This document shows positions 1 through 11,245 of a stretch of DNA of 60,000 bases, in pieces. The stretch is taken from contig CAIIXF020000006.1 in assembly GCA_903813345.2 (NCBI GenBank), positions 28,157,936-28,217,935 on the forward strand, written 5' to 3'. The stretch is from Owenia fusiformis. Its lineage: Eukaryota > Annelida > Polychaeta > Sabellida > Oweniidae. Under the pieces are notes generated by a model. The model was not told the DNA's origin and ran no database searches. It saw nothing but the letters and a program-made list of their open reading frames with translations. Numbering within the stretch: position 1 is the stretch's first letter; the number at the start of each line of letters is the position of its first letter. The position numbers were made by a program, and so were the translations under genes.

Positions 1-18
1 CTGATACCATATAATACT

Positions 19-731
19 AGATAACGGCAACTCCGCAGAGTAGCAAATCCCAACGAACAAAATATCAATTACCGAATTCCAATCAATTATACTCATTACT
101 TTGGTTAAAATTGAAAAAATTAGATTTTAGAATTGCAAATTCCTGCAAAGCAGCCATTTTGAATTTTTTGAGGTACAAATCTGAAAAATAATACCATAAT
201 TGTGATCTACTCCAAAAATCCTTCAATTTGAGTATAATATAGCCATACTTTGAAGGGATCGAAAAATTATTGCGAAATCGTACATTAGACAGCCATTTTG
301 AATTTTACGAGGCTCGAATCAGAAAAAGGATACAATATTTGCAATCTACTCTTAATTGCCTTTCATTTGAGTATAATAAAGCTATAATTCAGAAAGATCT
401 AAAAATTAGCGAAAATTTCTGTTTTCCTGACCCTCCATATACGGCCCCTGGGGGTCAGGATGAAAAACACTGAACATATGTGAAATAGATAAATGTTGCA
501 AATATACTACTAAAAATTTCAAACAATAATATTAATTGCTTTGGTTTAGAATGAAAAATTTATGATTTTTGTGAAAAAGTCCCGTCATTTTTAAAGCGGC
601 AGCCATCTTTTTTTGGCATAAAACTATTCACCAATATACATCTTTCCACTAAATATGAAGAGAATCTGTCAACTAGTATTCGAGTTATCTTCCGGACGGA
701 CAGACGGACGGACGGACGGACTGACTGACTG

Positions 732-763
<32 letters not shown>

Positions 764-826
764 ACAGACGGACGGAGGGCTTCACTATATCCCTACCGAA
801 CTTCGTTTTTGGGGATAATAATATGG
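19..826 (+). mobile_element. Helentron/DINE-like interspersed element, copy 1
   Basis: The head starts near 19 with GGCAACTCCGCAGAGTAGC followed by AAATCCCAACGAAC. The tail near 790-826 carries CCGAACTTCG and GGGGATAAT. A GACG/GACT/GACA tetranucleotide tract at 699-777 precedes the tail. The same head and tail recur at 2394-4633, 5341-5473 and 9862-11079. No target duplication is visible. The tract reads (GTCY)n on the other strand, as described for DINE-1/helentron-associated elements. It lies in intron 1 of GRL copy A, whose first exon would be left of the window. Family assignment is by inference. Confidence 0.6.
699..777. repeat. GACN tetranucleotide microsatellite
   Basis: An uninterrupted run of GACG, GACA and GACT units near the tail of the helentron-like element. 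Homologous tracts are at 4552-4596 and 5341-5435. Open frames through these tracts give artificial Arg-Pro-Ser-Val peptides and are not genes. Confidence 0.95.
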
Positions 827-976
827 TATGTCAGTTATAAGCTAACCCATGGTAACTGATGCCTGAGTAAAATACTGTGATTAAACCAATAACATCATTC
901 ATTATTATCATATATCCAGGTTACTGAACAGAGACCCCAATATAAAAAAATGAAATTATTTATTTAATCTTTACAG

Positions 977-1672
977 GTGTCTATATTCCTGAACAAGTTA
1001 TCTGGACATCCTGATCAGATAGGACTTAAGGTGGCATGTCTTTTTATCATTGACGGACCAACCATTCTAACTGTAAGTAACTGTTTTATCCCATTGTGTA
1101 TGTGGTTTCATAATAATAGTAGTTATGTTTTAGGAAACTTTGGATATACTGTATATAGCAGTACCAAACAGACAAAACAAACAGATGCGTTTTAGTAAGT
1201 CCAGCATTTATCAAATCGTCCATGGTGGTTATAAAACACACCTAGGGTGTTTATATTCATTTTTCAGTCCCTTTCCTTTGTGGTGTATTATTTATCAGAA
1301 TTGTCCAATATTTGTTAACCAGTCCATGGACACACTTATAATCTTGAATGAGGGTTCTGTTAAAAAACATATTGAACTGAATCAATTGAGCAATTGACAT
1401 GATATGATATTTGCTTTGTTTTCTCTGTTTAATTAGATTTTACCAACTGAAATCTTGTGAATTAAGATGCATCCATCATACATATTCCTTTTATATTATA
1501 ATGTTTGAGCTTATACATATTTGAACATGAAATGCTTCACTGTTACGATGAAGAAAATATTTATTTTCAGGTGTTCGGGTTGCTTCTTAGTTATTTTTTC
1601 CTGTTGATTTCATTCAAACCAGCCAGTCCAGAGAGTGTTCTAGCAGATTGTAACTGTACAATTTCAATATAA
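977..1672 (+). CDS. Gustatory-receptor-like gene A, last two exons only
   Basis: Two exons of a 7TM chemoreceptor-superfamily gene are present. The penultimate exon, 977-1072 (96 nt, phase 0 at both ends), follows TTTACAG and precedes GTAAGT; it encodes a peptide containing FLNKLSGHPDQIGLKV. The terminal exon, 1571-1672, follows TTTTCAG and encodes VFGLLLSYFFLLISF with a short tail and a TAA stop. SYFFLLISF fits the TYhhhhhQF-type TM7 signature of insect GRs and animal GRLs. The same two exons exist in copies B and C with identical phases. The large first exon, which carries six TM segments, would be upstream of the window; the intron before 977 contains a helentron-like element. Whether the gene is intact cannot be judged here. 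Confidence 0.8.
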
Positions 1673-2390
1673 GTTATAATGAACATTCAAATCAACAAGG
1701 CCAGAGAGTGTGCTAGCAGCATGTAACTGTACAACATCATTTAAAGTTATAATGAACATTCAAATCAACAAGTGCAGATAACGTGCAAGCAGCGTGTAAC
1801 TGTACAACATCAATTAAAGTTATAATGAACATTCAGATCAACAAGTGCAGAGAATGTGCTAGCAGCGTGTTACTGTACAACATCAATTAAAGTTATAATG
1901 AGCATTTAAACCAACAAGTGCAGAGAATGTGCAAGCAGCGTGTAACTGTACAACATCTATTTAAGTTATAATGAACGTTCAAAACAACAAGTCCTGAGAG
2001 TGTTCTAGCAGATTGTAACTGTACAACTTCAATCTAAATTATAATGAACATTCAAACCAACAAGTCCAGAGAATGTGCTAGCAGCGTGTAACTGTACATC
2101 AATTAATGTTATAATGAACATTCAAACCAACAAGTCCAGAGAATGTGCTAGCAGCGTGTAACTGTACAACATCAATTAATGTTATAATGAACATTCAAAC
2201 CAACAAGTCCAGAGAATGTGCTAGCAGCGTGTAACTGTACATCAATTAATGTTATAATGAACATTCAAACCAACAAGTCCAGAGAATGTGCTAGCAGCGT
2301 GTAACTGTACAACATCAATTAAAGTTATAATGAACATTCAAACCAACAAGTCCAGAGAATGTGCTAGCAGCGTGTAACTGTACAACATCA
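1612..2390 (+). repeat. 73-bp satellite derived from GRL terminal exon, block 1
   Basis: About 11 tandem copies of a 73-bp unit (some 70 bp) with the core CAAACCAACAAGTCCAGAG and a TAACTGTACA segment. The first copy is the actual end of GRL-A's terminal coding exon plus about 20 nt of 3' UTR; later copies repeat it downstream. Block 1 is broken at about 2391 by a helentron-like insertion and resumes at 4634. Confidence 0.93.
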
Positions 2391-2462
2391 ACCAGAACAA
2401 TGGCAACGCCAAAGCGTAGCGAATCCCATCGAACACCATGGATGGCATTTTTACAAACAAAG

Positions 2463-4265
2463 TATATAGCAAAAATGGTAGCCATTTTTTAAAATGGCCG
2501 CCTTCTACCAAAAGTGTCATTAGACCATGTGCCATGCTTATAGTATTCATATATACCAAATATGAACAAAATCGCTCCACTACTTTTCAAGTTATAGTAA
2601 AAAAGTTAAAATGGCGGCCATTTTTCAAAATGGCCACCTGCTACCAAAAATGCCATAAGACAGTGTGCCGTGCTTATAGTATTTACATACCAAATACCGT
2701 ATTCTCTGTAATTAGCGCCCAGGGCGTTTAGAAAATTGAAAATACATTATTTAGACCATTCTAATAAGCGCCCATGTATGAAAGAAATCAGAAATCCCGA
2801 GGAATTTCATGTATGGCAATTTTTCTTGACAAGAATGCATTTTCTTCAACATATTTTTATAATAATATGACAAGTGCTGTTATTGGAGAGAATATGGTAA
2901 AGATCGCTAAGACAATATTGACAGTGGTTGAAGACCCGTCTATGTCTAATTTATTTCCGGCACGCCCACTTTGTCATTATCGCCGATTACCTTCAATTTT
3001 TCCACTAGAGACTGCTGGATATCGATCTAAAGTTATACATTATTTCTAATTTGATGAGAGATCATCATTATTCGTGCAAAAGTCGTGTAAAAGTCGAGAA
3101 ACATTAAAAAGAAACCAGAGAGTTCACGACCTTGACATGCGCAGAACATCTGCGCAGTAGCTTTTGAAATTTCTGAATGCCGATAAAGAACAATTCCTTC
3201 ATTCATTATGGACTATTTGGAGACAATATTAGCATGGTATGGTGTGGGAAGCACCCATCGATAGATATGTATCGAGAGGATGCATAGAATTACAAAACGC
3301 GTCGTGTTTACAGCAGTTTTAGGGTAAGTACTCTATTATCGCCCGCTCCTGGATTTTGAGAAATATTTTTTTCCTGATATATTCTTCAATTCTTGTTGAT
3401 TCCTCGATGTTTCTTGAACTTTGTGAAGCGGGGTGGGCGCTTATTAGAGAGTGGGCGGTAATTACAGAGAATACGGTATAAACAAAATCGCTCCACTACT
3501 TTTTGAGTTATAGTAAAATACGTTAAAATGGCGGCCATTTTGAAAAATGACCGCCTTCTACCAAAAGTGTCATTAGACAGTGTGCCATGCTTACAGTATT
3601 CACATACCAAATATGAACAAAATCGCTTCACTACTTTCCGAGCTATAGTAAAATATGTTAAAATGGCGGCCATTTTTCAAATCTTTTTTCAAAATGGCCG
3701 CCTTCTTTCAAAAGTGTCATAGGAGAGTGTGTCATGCTTATAGTATTCACATACCAAATATGAACAAAATCGCTCCACTACTTTTCGAGTTATAGTAAAA
3801 TACGTTAAAATGACGGCCATTTTGAAAAATGGCCGCCTTCTACCAAAAGTGTCATTAGACAGTGTGCCATGCTTATAGTATTCACATACCAAATATGAAC
3901 AAAATCGCTTCACTACTTTTCGAGTTATAGTAAAATACGTTAAAATGGCGGCCATTTTTCAAATTTTTTTTCAAAATGGCCGCCTTCTACCAAAAGTGTC
4001 ATAGGACAGTGTGTCATGCATATAGTATTCACATACCAAATATGAACAAAATCGCTCCACTGCTTTTCCAGTTATAGTAAAATATGTTAAAATGGTGGCC
4101 ATTTTTCAAAATGGCGGCCATTTTTCAAAATGGCGGCCATTTTTCAAAATGGCCGCCTTCTACCAAAAGCGTCTTTAGACAGTGTGCAATGTTTATAGTA
4201 TTCACATACCAAATATGAACAAAATTGCTCCACTACTTTTCGAGTTACAGCAAAAATCGTAAAAT
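2463..4265. repeat. ~140-bp minisatellite inside the helentron-like element
   Basis: Recurring units combine a self-complementary AAAATGGCGGCCATTTT block with a CATACCAAATATGAACAAAA stretch and an adjoining ATCGCTCCACTACTTTT segment. Copies are at about 2463, 2600, 3480, 3660, 3790, 3950 and 4080, and again at 4797-5060. The palindromic core explains the short ORFs on both strands here; none is a gene. Confidence 0.85.
2697..3476. mobile_element. 780-bp TIR transposon with TA target duplication
   Basis: The termini CCGTATTCTCTGTAATTA (2697-2714) and its complement (ending at 3476) are flanked by TA at 2695-2696 and 3477-3478. The uninterrupted minisatellite unit elsewhere reads ACCAAATATGAACAAAA, so the empty site is known. 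No transposase frame was recognised; it is non-autonomous. The TA duplication suggests a Tc1/mariner-type mover (inference). Confidence 0.85.
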
Positions 4266-4633
4266 AACGAGTAAAGGCCGCCATTTTTCAAGATGGCTGC
4301 CATGTGCTTCTTTAATATTACATTTCTAGCCTTATTAATGTCCTATATAATTTTTTTACATCTAAAACATATTGCTATTACAGTTTTACATATTGCACCT
4401 AAATTACTGTAAATTCAGCACTAAAATGGCCGCCATTTTGAAATGAGCGGCCATTTTGAAAATCGGCTTTCGAGCAGAACTTCTACCCCCATAGGGTATA
4501 TGTGTACAAAATATGAACAAAATCGGGCCAATGGTATTTGAGTTATTGCCCGGACGGACGGACGGACGGACGTACGTACGGACGGACGGACGGAGGCGTT
4601 CCCTATATCCCTCCGAACTTCGTTCGATGGGAT

Positions 4634-4790
4634 AATTAAAGTTATAATGAACATTCAAACCAACAAGTCCAGAGAATGTGCTAGCAGCGTGTAACTGTAC
4701 ATCAATTAATGTTATAATGAACATTCAAACCAACAAGTCCAGAGAATGTGCTAGCAGCGTCTAACTGTACAACATCAATTAATGTTATAG
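4634..4790 (+). repeat. GRL-exon satellite, block 2
   Basis: Two to three copies of the 73/70-bp unit lie between the end of helentron-like copy 2 and a truncated copy 3. The right boundary joins satellite GTTATA directly to GTTATAGTAAAATATG of the element interior at about 4785-4800. Confidence 0.9.
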
Positions 4791-5473
4791 TAAAATATGT
4801 TAAAATGGCGGCCATTTTATAAAATGGCTGCCTACTATCTGAAGTGTCATGAGACAGTGTACAAGGCTCATGAGTATTCACATATCAAATATGACCAAAT
4901 CGCTTCACTACTTTTTAAGTTATTCAAAAGTTTTTCAAAATGGCCGCCTTCTACCAAACGTGTCTTTAGACAGTGTACAATGCTTATAGTATTCACATAC
5001 CAAATATGAACAAAATCGCTCCACTATTTTTTGAGTTATAGCAAAAATTGTAAAATGACGAGTAAAGGCCGCCATTTTTCAAGATGGCTGCCATGTGCTT
5101 CTTTAATATCTACATTTGTAGCATTATTAATGTCCTTTATAATTTTTTTACATTTAAAACATATTGATATAACAGTTTTACATATTGCACCTAAATTACT
5201 GTAAAATCGGCACTAAAATGGCCGCCATTTTGAAATGAGTGGCCATTTTGAAAATCGGCTTTCGAGCAGAACTTCTACCCCCATAAGGTATATGTGTACA
5301 AAATATGAACAAAATCGGGCCAACGGTATTTGAGTTATTGCCCGGACGGACGGACAGACGGACGTACGTACGGACGGATGTACGTACGGACGGACGGACG
5401 GACGGACGGACGGACGGACGGACGGACGGACGGAGGCGTTCCCTATATCCCTCCGAACTTCGTTCGATGGGAT
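4791..5473 (+). mobile_element. Truncated helentron-like element, copy 3
   Basis: It lacks the head. It begins inside the 140-bp minisatellite, continues with the same tail as copy 2, a longer GACG tract (5341-5435) and the terminal GTTCGATGGGAT (5462-5473). Satellite resumes directly afterwards. It is probably a partial duplication of copy 2 plus satellite. Confidence 0.75.
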
Positions 5474-5960
5474 AATTAATGTTATAATGAACATTCAAAT
5501 CAACAAGTCCAGAGAATGTGCTAGCAGCGTGTAACTGTACATCTATTAATGTTATAATGAACATTCAAATAAACAAGTCCAGAGAATGTGCTAGCAGCGT
5601 GTAACTGTACATCATCAATTAAAGTTATAATGAACATTCAAATCAACAAGTCCAGAGAATGTGCTAGCAGCGTGTAACTGTACAACATCAATTAAAGTTA
5701 TAATGAACATTCAAATCAACAAGTCCAGAGAATGTGCTAGCAGCGTGTAACTGTACAACATCAATTATTGTTATAATGAACATTCAAATCAACAAGTCCA
5801 GAGAATGTGCTAGCAGCGTGTAACTGTACAACTTCTATCTAAGTTATAATGTACATTCAGATAAACAAGTACATTCAAACCATCAAATATTATCTAAAGA
5901 GTGTACTACCAGAAACAGTGAACTGTGCAACCAGATTCTAAATTTTGCTGGACATTCAAA
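5474..5960 (+). repeat. GRL-exon satellite, block 3, and decaying tail
   Basis: About six 70-73-bp copies to about 5880, then diverged copies to about 5960 (CATTCAAACC motifs). A possible polyadenylation signal, AATAAA, sits near 6231, so the satellite may be transcribed as the 3' UTR of GRL-A (inference). Confidence 0.88.
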
Positions 5961-8900
5961 CCTGAGTTAATAGATATAGTAGTATAGAAAGTGTTACAGA
6001 GGCAGCTTTCTTTACAGTCTGTATCTGAAACTGAGAAACATATGTGGATTGACAGAGAAAGTAACCTGTACATTTATGTTTTCAACACAGTATGGTACAC
6101 TGAAAAGATGAAATACATTAAAGACAGAATATGGTCGGTGTATATTTGTGCCACAGTACAGTGAGTTGTCTCACCCCTTGTATATATATGCATAAATTAT
6201 GACTTATTATGATCATACTGGACAGAATTTATAAATAAAATAAATTTAAAAATTATGAATTTGGTTGAATTAATGTTATGTGGGGAAAATGTGTGCAATC
6301 ACAGTCAAGTTGTGCAGGCCTGTCAACTTGGGAACACCTAACATGAGTGACTTGGAAATGTTGAACACCTCCCCTCTAAATGTGGACACCTTGGTCCAAA
6401 TCTGTACACCTTGATCCAAATTTTGAACACCTTGGTTTAAATTTTATTACAACTTGCCAAATATATATATCACAGCCTTGTTTTACTTGTCCAAATTAAA
6501 GAGCTGGGATGATTAATTGCCTGCATTTAGATCGGGTAGCTTAAAGGGGACTTAACCCCAAGAAAAAAATGATTCATCAGAATAATAAGTCCATTATCAA
6601 AAATGTAACCTGGTTACGAGAGACGAACATCAAACGCATTGGTAGATATGTTGGAATTTATAGTTCTACGACTAATTCCATACTAGAAATCTTAACTGAA
6701 ATCTATCTTTAACATTAAACCATCAAGTAGTTTGTTCTTAATTTATTCTTATACAGATAAAAGGACAATTTAATTCCCTATATGCCAGCATGAAAATATC
6801 ATTACATTGACTTGCCTTCTTTTAGTAAATCTGGTAAAGAGATGCAATGGGAACTCCAGGAAATGTGATATTTCATGCTTCCCAATTTTCCAGTTTCTGG
6901 ACAACACAGAAGTTACCATTGACCTCTTACCAGATTTAGCGAAAAAAGACAATGTGAGGATACTTTCCTGAAAAATCAAAGAATTATATATACATGTATG
7001 CCTTCATACTTTATTTTGTACCAGGAATACACTTTTAAACATTTTATTGACTTTAAAGTGTGCGCCTGACCCGGCTACGTATAGCACAGAGTTTATACTG
7101 GCGGATTAGACTAGTTCATTTTTTATATGTGTGTGAAAGCTTTCTCTTATTTGCGTTTTTTCGTTTAGTACGGTTTTGCCGAGGTCATAAAACCGGGATA
7201 AAACAATGATTATCGTTGACTGCCCACACACAAAACATACGTTGAGTGAACAGTGTTATTACAAACAACAGGCTTTAGAATACAAAGCGTAGTGTGATAA
7301 TAAGCTGCACACTACCACTGCTGCATGTACATATTACTAATTTACTAGGGCTCCCAAAGAGTGGATAGCTAGGGAGGTTGTGTTTGTCACTTTTAAATTT
7401 TACATTTCAAAATTGTCATTTCACATGTCATAATTTGTTGGTTTCATTCGTTTAGCCAATCAAAACATTGTAAAACAATAAATTGTCTGTTACGTACAAT
7501 CAATTTTGTTCAGTTTTGATTAGTTGTCAGAATAAAGTTACGTTTATCTGAATCCATGTATCAAAACAAAAATCCTATTTTCACTTCAAAATACTTCAGT
7601 GAGATGAAGGCTCGGAATTGTCACATGCAATAAGTTATTGTCGTATTCGTTATTTTATCTTCTCGATAGTAGCATTTAGTCGCACATTTGATGCCAGGTC
7701 ACCTTGTCGCGTACCTCTTGGGGAACCCCACATTTATGTGTGTACTCATGGAAGTAAATTCCCCGGTGTAGCCGAGAGCCACAAACTTTTCAACAGGTTC
7801 GAAATGACCAATTTCTCTCATATATACTCTAAATATTTTATTATTTAGCACCTACAAAGTATTGCTAATAACCATATGTCATTTCAATAAGGAAACTTAT
7901 CTGGCTACATATAAATTCAATATCAACACTAGCTGTTCGCTCAACACGTCCTGGCTTACCTTGTGGTGACAAACCCTGGATTTTCGCTATTTATAGTTTA
8001 TCAACACCTGGACGCATGCGCATTTTATACTTTATCGGGCACTTTAAGAATGCACCGTATACTTTAAAACATTTTATTGACTATAAGATTGCACCATAAA
8101 ATCCCCCAAAAATATTTCTCATTTTTAAGGATTATCTATGGATTAAAACCCAGGTATTTTCATAGTAATCCAATGGTACAGTTCCAAGCAGATTTTGAGA
8201 TAACAGGAAACATTTCAATAAGGTGTCTATTACGTTGCTGTGTAATAATGAATGTAAAAGACATCTATAGAAAAATATTAAACAACTTGTGGATAATGGG
8301 GAAATAAAAAGATTGAATTCTGTGGAGTTGAGGGTGTTTTCAGCGCAGCCTGAAGGACAAGGTGAATATGCCCCTCAGAAATATTTCAATATTTTTGTTT
8401 TATTATTTCCCCATTATCCACAAGTTGTAAAAAATATTGATATGATAGGATACTTGTTTCAAAGTACTTCAACACGTTTCCTAATAGATCTATGTTCTTG
8501 AAAATCACAATCTCCATCAAACCATAACGGATAAAAATTAGATTTGGAATTTCCATGTAAAAGTCTGTACACGTCTTCGTGCTTCGATAGGTTGACATTG
8601 AGAATACATTTGTTAGAATCCGATCATTCTCCGTTTGTTGTACAGTTTTGAATCCTTTTTTGGGAGGACTTCCTGATATAACTCCACTGCCTGCCATATT
8701 GGCAATTTGATATAATTCCCGGGAATTAAGTGATGTGACATCATTTTAAGTGAATATCACTATTTATTCAATCAAAATGACATTATTGCAGGGGAATACA
8801 CTATACATATGTTTTCTAGGCAAGGATACATGGAATACCTAATATAAATATTTTTAGTCACATGATATCTGATTGACCAATGAGAGAACGAGTATCACAG

Positions 8901-9109
8901 CATGGAAATAATAAATGTAGTTATAAGTAATAAAAATAACCCTGCGCAGATTTCCCCGAATCCAAGCAGCGTATCTTTCAGTCTTCTACACACAGCCCTA
9001 TTAGCTGGAGTGATTAATGTGTTTTAAAGCTGACATTTAAGTAAGTGGCCTGATATGCTAGAATTTACAGTGATGTTATCAAGATTTTCCTACATCTTAC
9101 ATCTTAGTA
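5961..9109. other. Intergenic, no gene recognised
   Basis: No coding exon with splice support was found on either strand. It contains imperfect repeats around GAACACCTTGG (6350-6440), an inverted-repeat segment near 6805-6950 (arms with TAAATCTGGTAA and TTACCAGATTTA), and a roughly 1-kb block bounded by two copies of ACATTTTATTGACT (about 7040 and 8070). It also contains a hairpin at 8281-8428. Confidence 0.6.
8281..8428. repeat. Inverted repeat, ~28-bp arms
   Basis: The left arm at 8284-8308 (ACTTGTGGATAATGGGGAAA plus ATAAA) is complementary to 8398-8426 (TTTATTATTTCCCCATTATC plus CACAAGT). It is probably a small fold-back element. Confidence 0.75.
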
Positions 9110-9850
9110 AAACTAGGAAAACAGCAACTCCACGGAGTAGCAAATCCCAACAAACCATGATAATGACATACGTCATGAAGATTTTGCCTATATCTCAAGA
9201 AATCATGGAAAAATTATTCCTTTGAAATGAGACATTTTGTACTGATTTGAATCCAATATCACAACCAGTTTGAGAAAACCTCCACAATATGAAAAAGTTA
9301 ATATGTAATCAACAAGTGCCAATAAAAATTTGCTTGTGATTATAGTTATACATCAAGCACATACCGTATACAATGGCACATATCTATACTCTAGTCAGGC
9401 TGGAGGTCAGCCATGGCCTATTTTAGGCCCCCATAAAAATAAATGATTATGCATGAAGAAGAATTTCTGGCATCCAGGCATCCAGATCCAAAACAGTTCA
9501 GTCATAATGTGGCAATATCATATAAAGTAAGTTAATACCATATTATATTTCATCTGAAAATGTTTTAAATTAGGTTTGCTATAAACACTTATCTGGAATT
9601 TTGAGTTAAATTCAAAATGATCCCTACATACAACTAAAATGCTTAATGCATAACTTTTTTCTGACAGTTCTTCCAGGATATATCAAGTATTCCTATTTTA
9701 TTTTGAAATAATACCCAGGAAATAATACCTCTTTTTCTGTAATGATTTCAATTACTTAGACCTGTAATAAAGCATGTAATTACAAACTTGTAATGAACAA
9801 TGATTACTGAATAAAGGGGGATCACTTACTTCATTATCTAAAAGCTCTTA
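9110..9850 (+). mobile_element. Helentron-like head fragment
   Basis: The head motif GCAACTCCACGGAGTAGC at about 9124 is followed by AAATCCCAACAAACC. No matching tail was found before the GRL upstream sequence at about 9817, so this is a truncated copy. Confidence 0.45.
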
Positions 9851-9855
9851 ACAAA

Positions 9856-11079
9856 CCTGGAAAAACTAGAAAAACAACTTCACAGAGTAGCAAATCCCAA
9901 TGAATAAAAATTCTATCAAATACATGTACCTTGTCATCTTCACATGGTACCAGAAAATACATATAGTAAAAAAATAGAATGCAAAATTAATAAAACTTCC
10001 CCTAGACATTAGAATATAATATTTGCATCAAATCCTATAACTGCATGGTTTCTAAGTTTTTAAAATTATATTTCTTCATGAAAAATGGCAGCCATTTTGA
10101 ATTGAGCAGCCATCTTTAAAGTTCCTACCCAAGCAGAGTCATATGCCCCTAAATCATCAGCGTATAAGATTTGAACTGAGTCATCTGGTATCTGAGATAT
10201 CAAACATTACACTTTTATGAAAAATGTTGGCCAATTTGAAATAGCCATAAGATAACAACCTTTAAAATTTGGACCAAATTCTATAAATGAAGAAGCTGCC
10301 ATTTTGAAATTCATTCTTCATCTTGAAAATATTTTCTTGAGCAGGGCTAATATGTTAATATGTCACTAGGCATCAGCATATAAAATTAGAACAAAACCTA
10401 TCGACTAGTATTTGAGTTATTTTTTTTACAAAAAATCTTGCCTATTTTGAACTGAGCAGACATATTGAATTAGCCTATAAAAACTAGATCGAATTCAATA
10501 ATTTGGTCTATAAATGATATTTGAGCCTGGCCATAGAAAAACCGGTCTCATCACAAAAATTAAAATTGTGCTACAGAGCCAAATATGTGCCCAAGATTAA
10601 GAGGAAAATGTGCTAAATTAAAATCGGACTTTTTGGTCTATATATGCAAGGAAAAATCGTTAAGTCATAAGTCATGGCTCATTTGAAGGTATTTTTGTGC
10701 TTTTTAAGATAAACAAAAAACAAAATATTGAAAAATCTGTGATAAGACCTCTTTTCCTGTGGCCTGGCTCATTTATCAAAAGTTACATTTTTGTAAAATG
10801 GTAGCCACTTTAAAATTCAGAGGCCATCTTCATTTCTTCTTAAGAGCTTGCATCAGCATAAGAAATCTGAACCGAATTTGACAACTGGTATTCGAGTTAT
10901 CTTTGATTATATTTTATATGAAATATGGCGGCCATTATGAACTGAGCAGCCATATTGAAAATTCCTTCCAAAGCAAAGGTTCTAGACCCATATGGCATAA
11001 AACTACAAAACGAATAGTAACGAAAGGATGGACGGATGGTTTCTCTATATCTTTATGAACTTTGATTCGATGGAATAAC
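9856..11079 (+). mobile_element. Helentron-like element upstream of GRL-B
   Basis: The head is at about 9862 (ACTTCACAGAGTAGC) and the tail at 11023-11079 (GGATGGACGGATGG, then GATTCGATGGAATAA). GRL-C has the uninterrupted sequence: AAAGCTCTTAA at about 18502 leads directly to GGCCAAACCCA. In B the same two motifs are split by this 1.2-kb block. The interior has degenerate copies of the GGCAGCCATTTTGAA motif. Confidence 0.65.
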
Positions 11080-11245
11080 ATTTGCCAAACCCATAATGCC
11101 ATTATTCGCTAAAAGGAATAGCTAATTCCAATGATTATCCAGAAGTTGGGAATCCAATGCCATGAATGCAAGATAATCCAAATTAGATGTTAATGGCTTA
11201 TTTGATATCATTCTTCATTGCAAGCAAGTGGCTAGATAGGTAAGG

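Larger units (their letters stand above)
2391..4633 (+). mobile_element. Helentron/DINE-like element, copy 2, inserted in satellite
   Basis: The head at about 2394 contains ATCCCATCGAAC (2423-2434). The exact reverse complement, GTTCGATGGGAT, lies at the tail (4622-4633), giving a 12-bp subterminal inverted repeat. The interior holds about seven copies of a roughly 140-bp minisatellite built around AAAATGGCGGCCATTTT, then a GACG tract (4552-4596). Left flank ACATCAA and right flank TTAAAGTT rejoin as intact satellite sequence, so the insertion made no target duplication. A separate TIR element (2697-3476) is nested inside. Confidence 0.7.

Noticed and set aside
2774-3049. 91-aa + strand ORF inside the TA-flanked element
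   Set aside because: No transposase-like motif; lies wholly within a non-autonomous element.
4404-5564. Long - strand ORFs rich in RPSVRPSVRP
   Set aside because: They are translations of the GACG microsatellite and the element tail; the same artefact appears in two frames.
7030-8090. ~1-kb block bounded by ACATTTTATTGACT direct repeats
   Set aside because: The repeats (~24 bp) are too long for a normal target duplication and no inverted ends were found; possibly a chance or local duplication.
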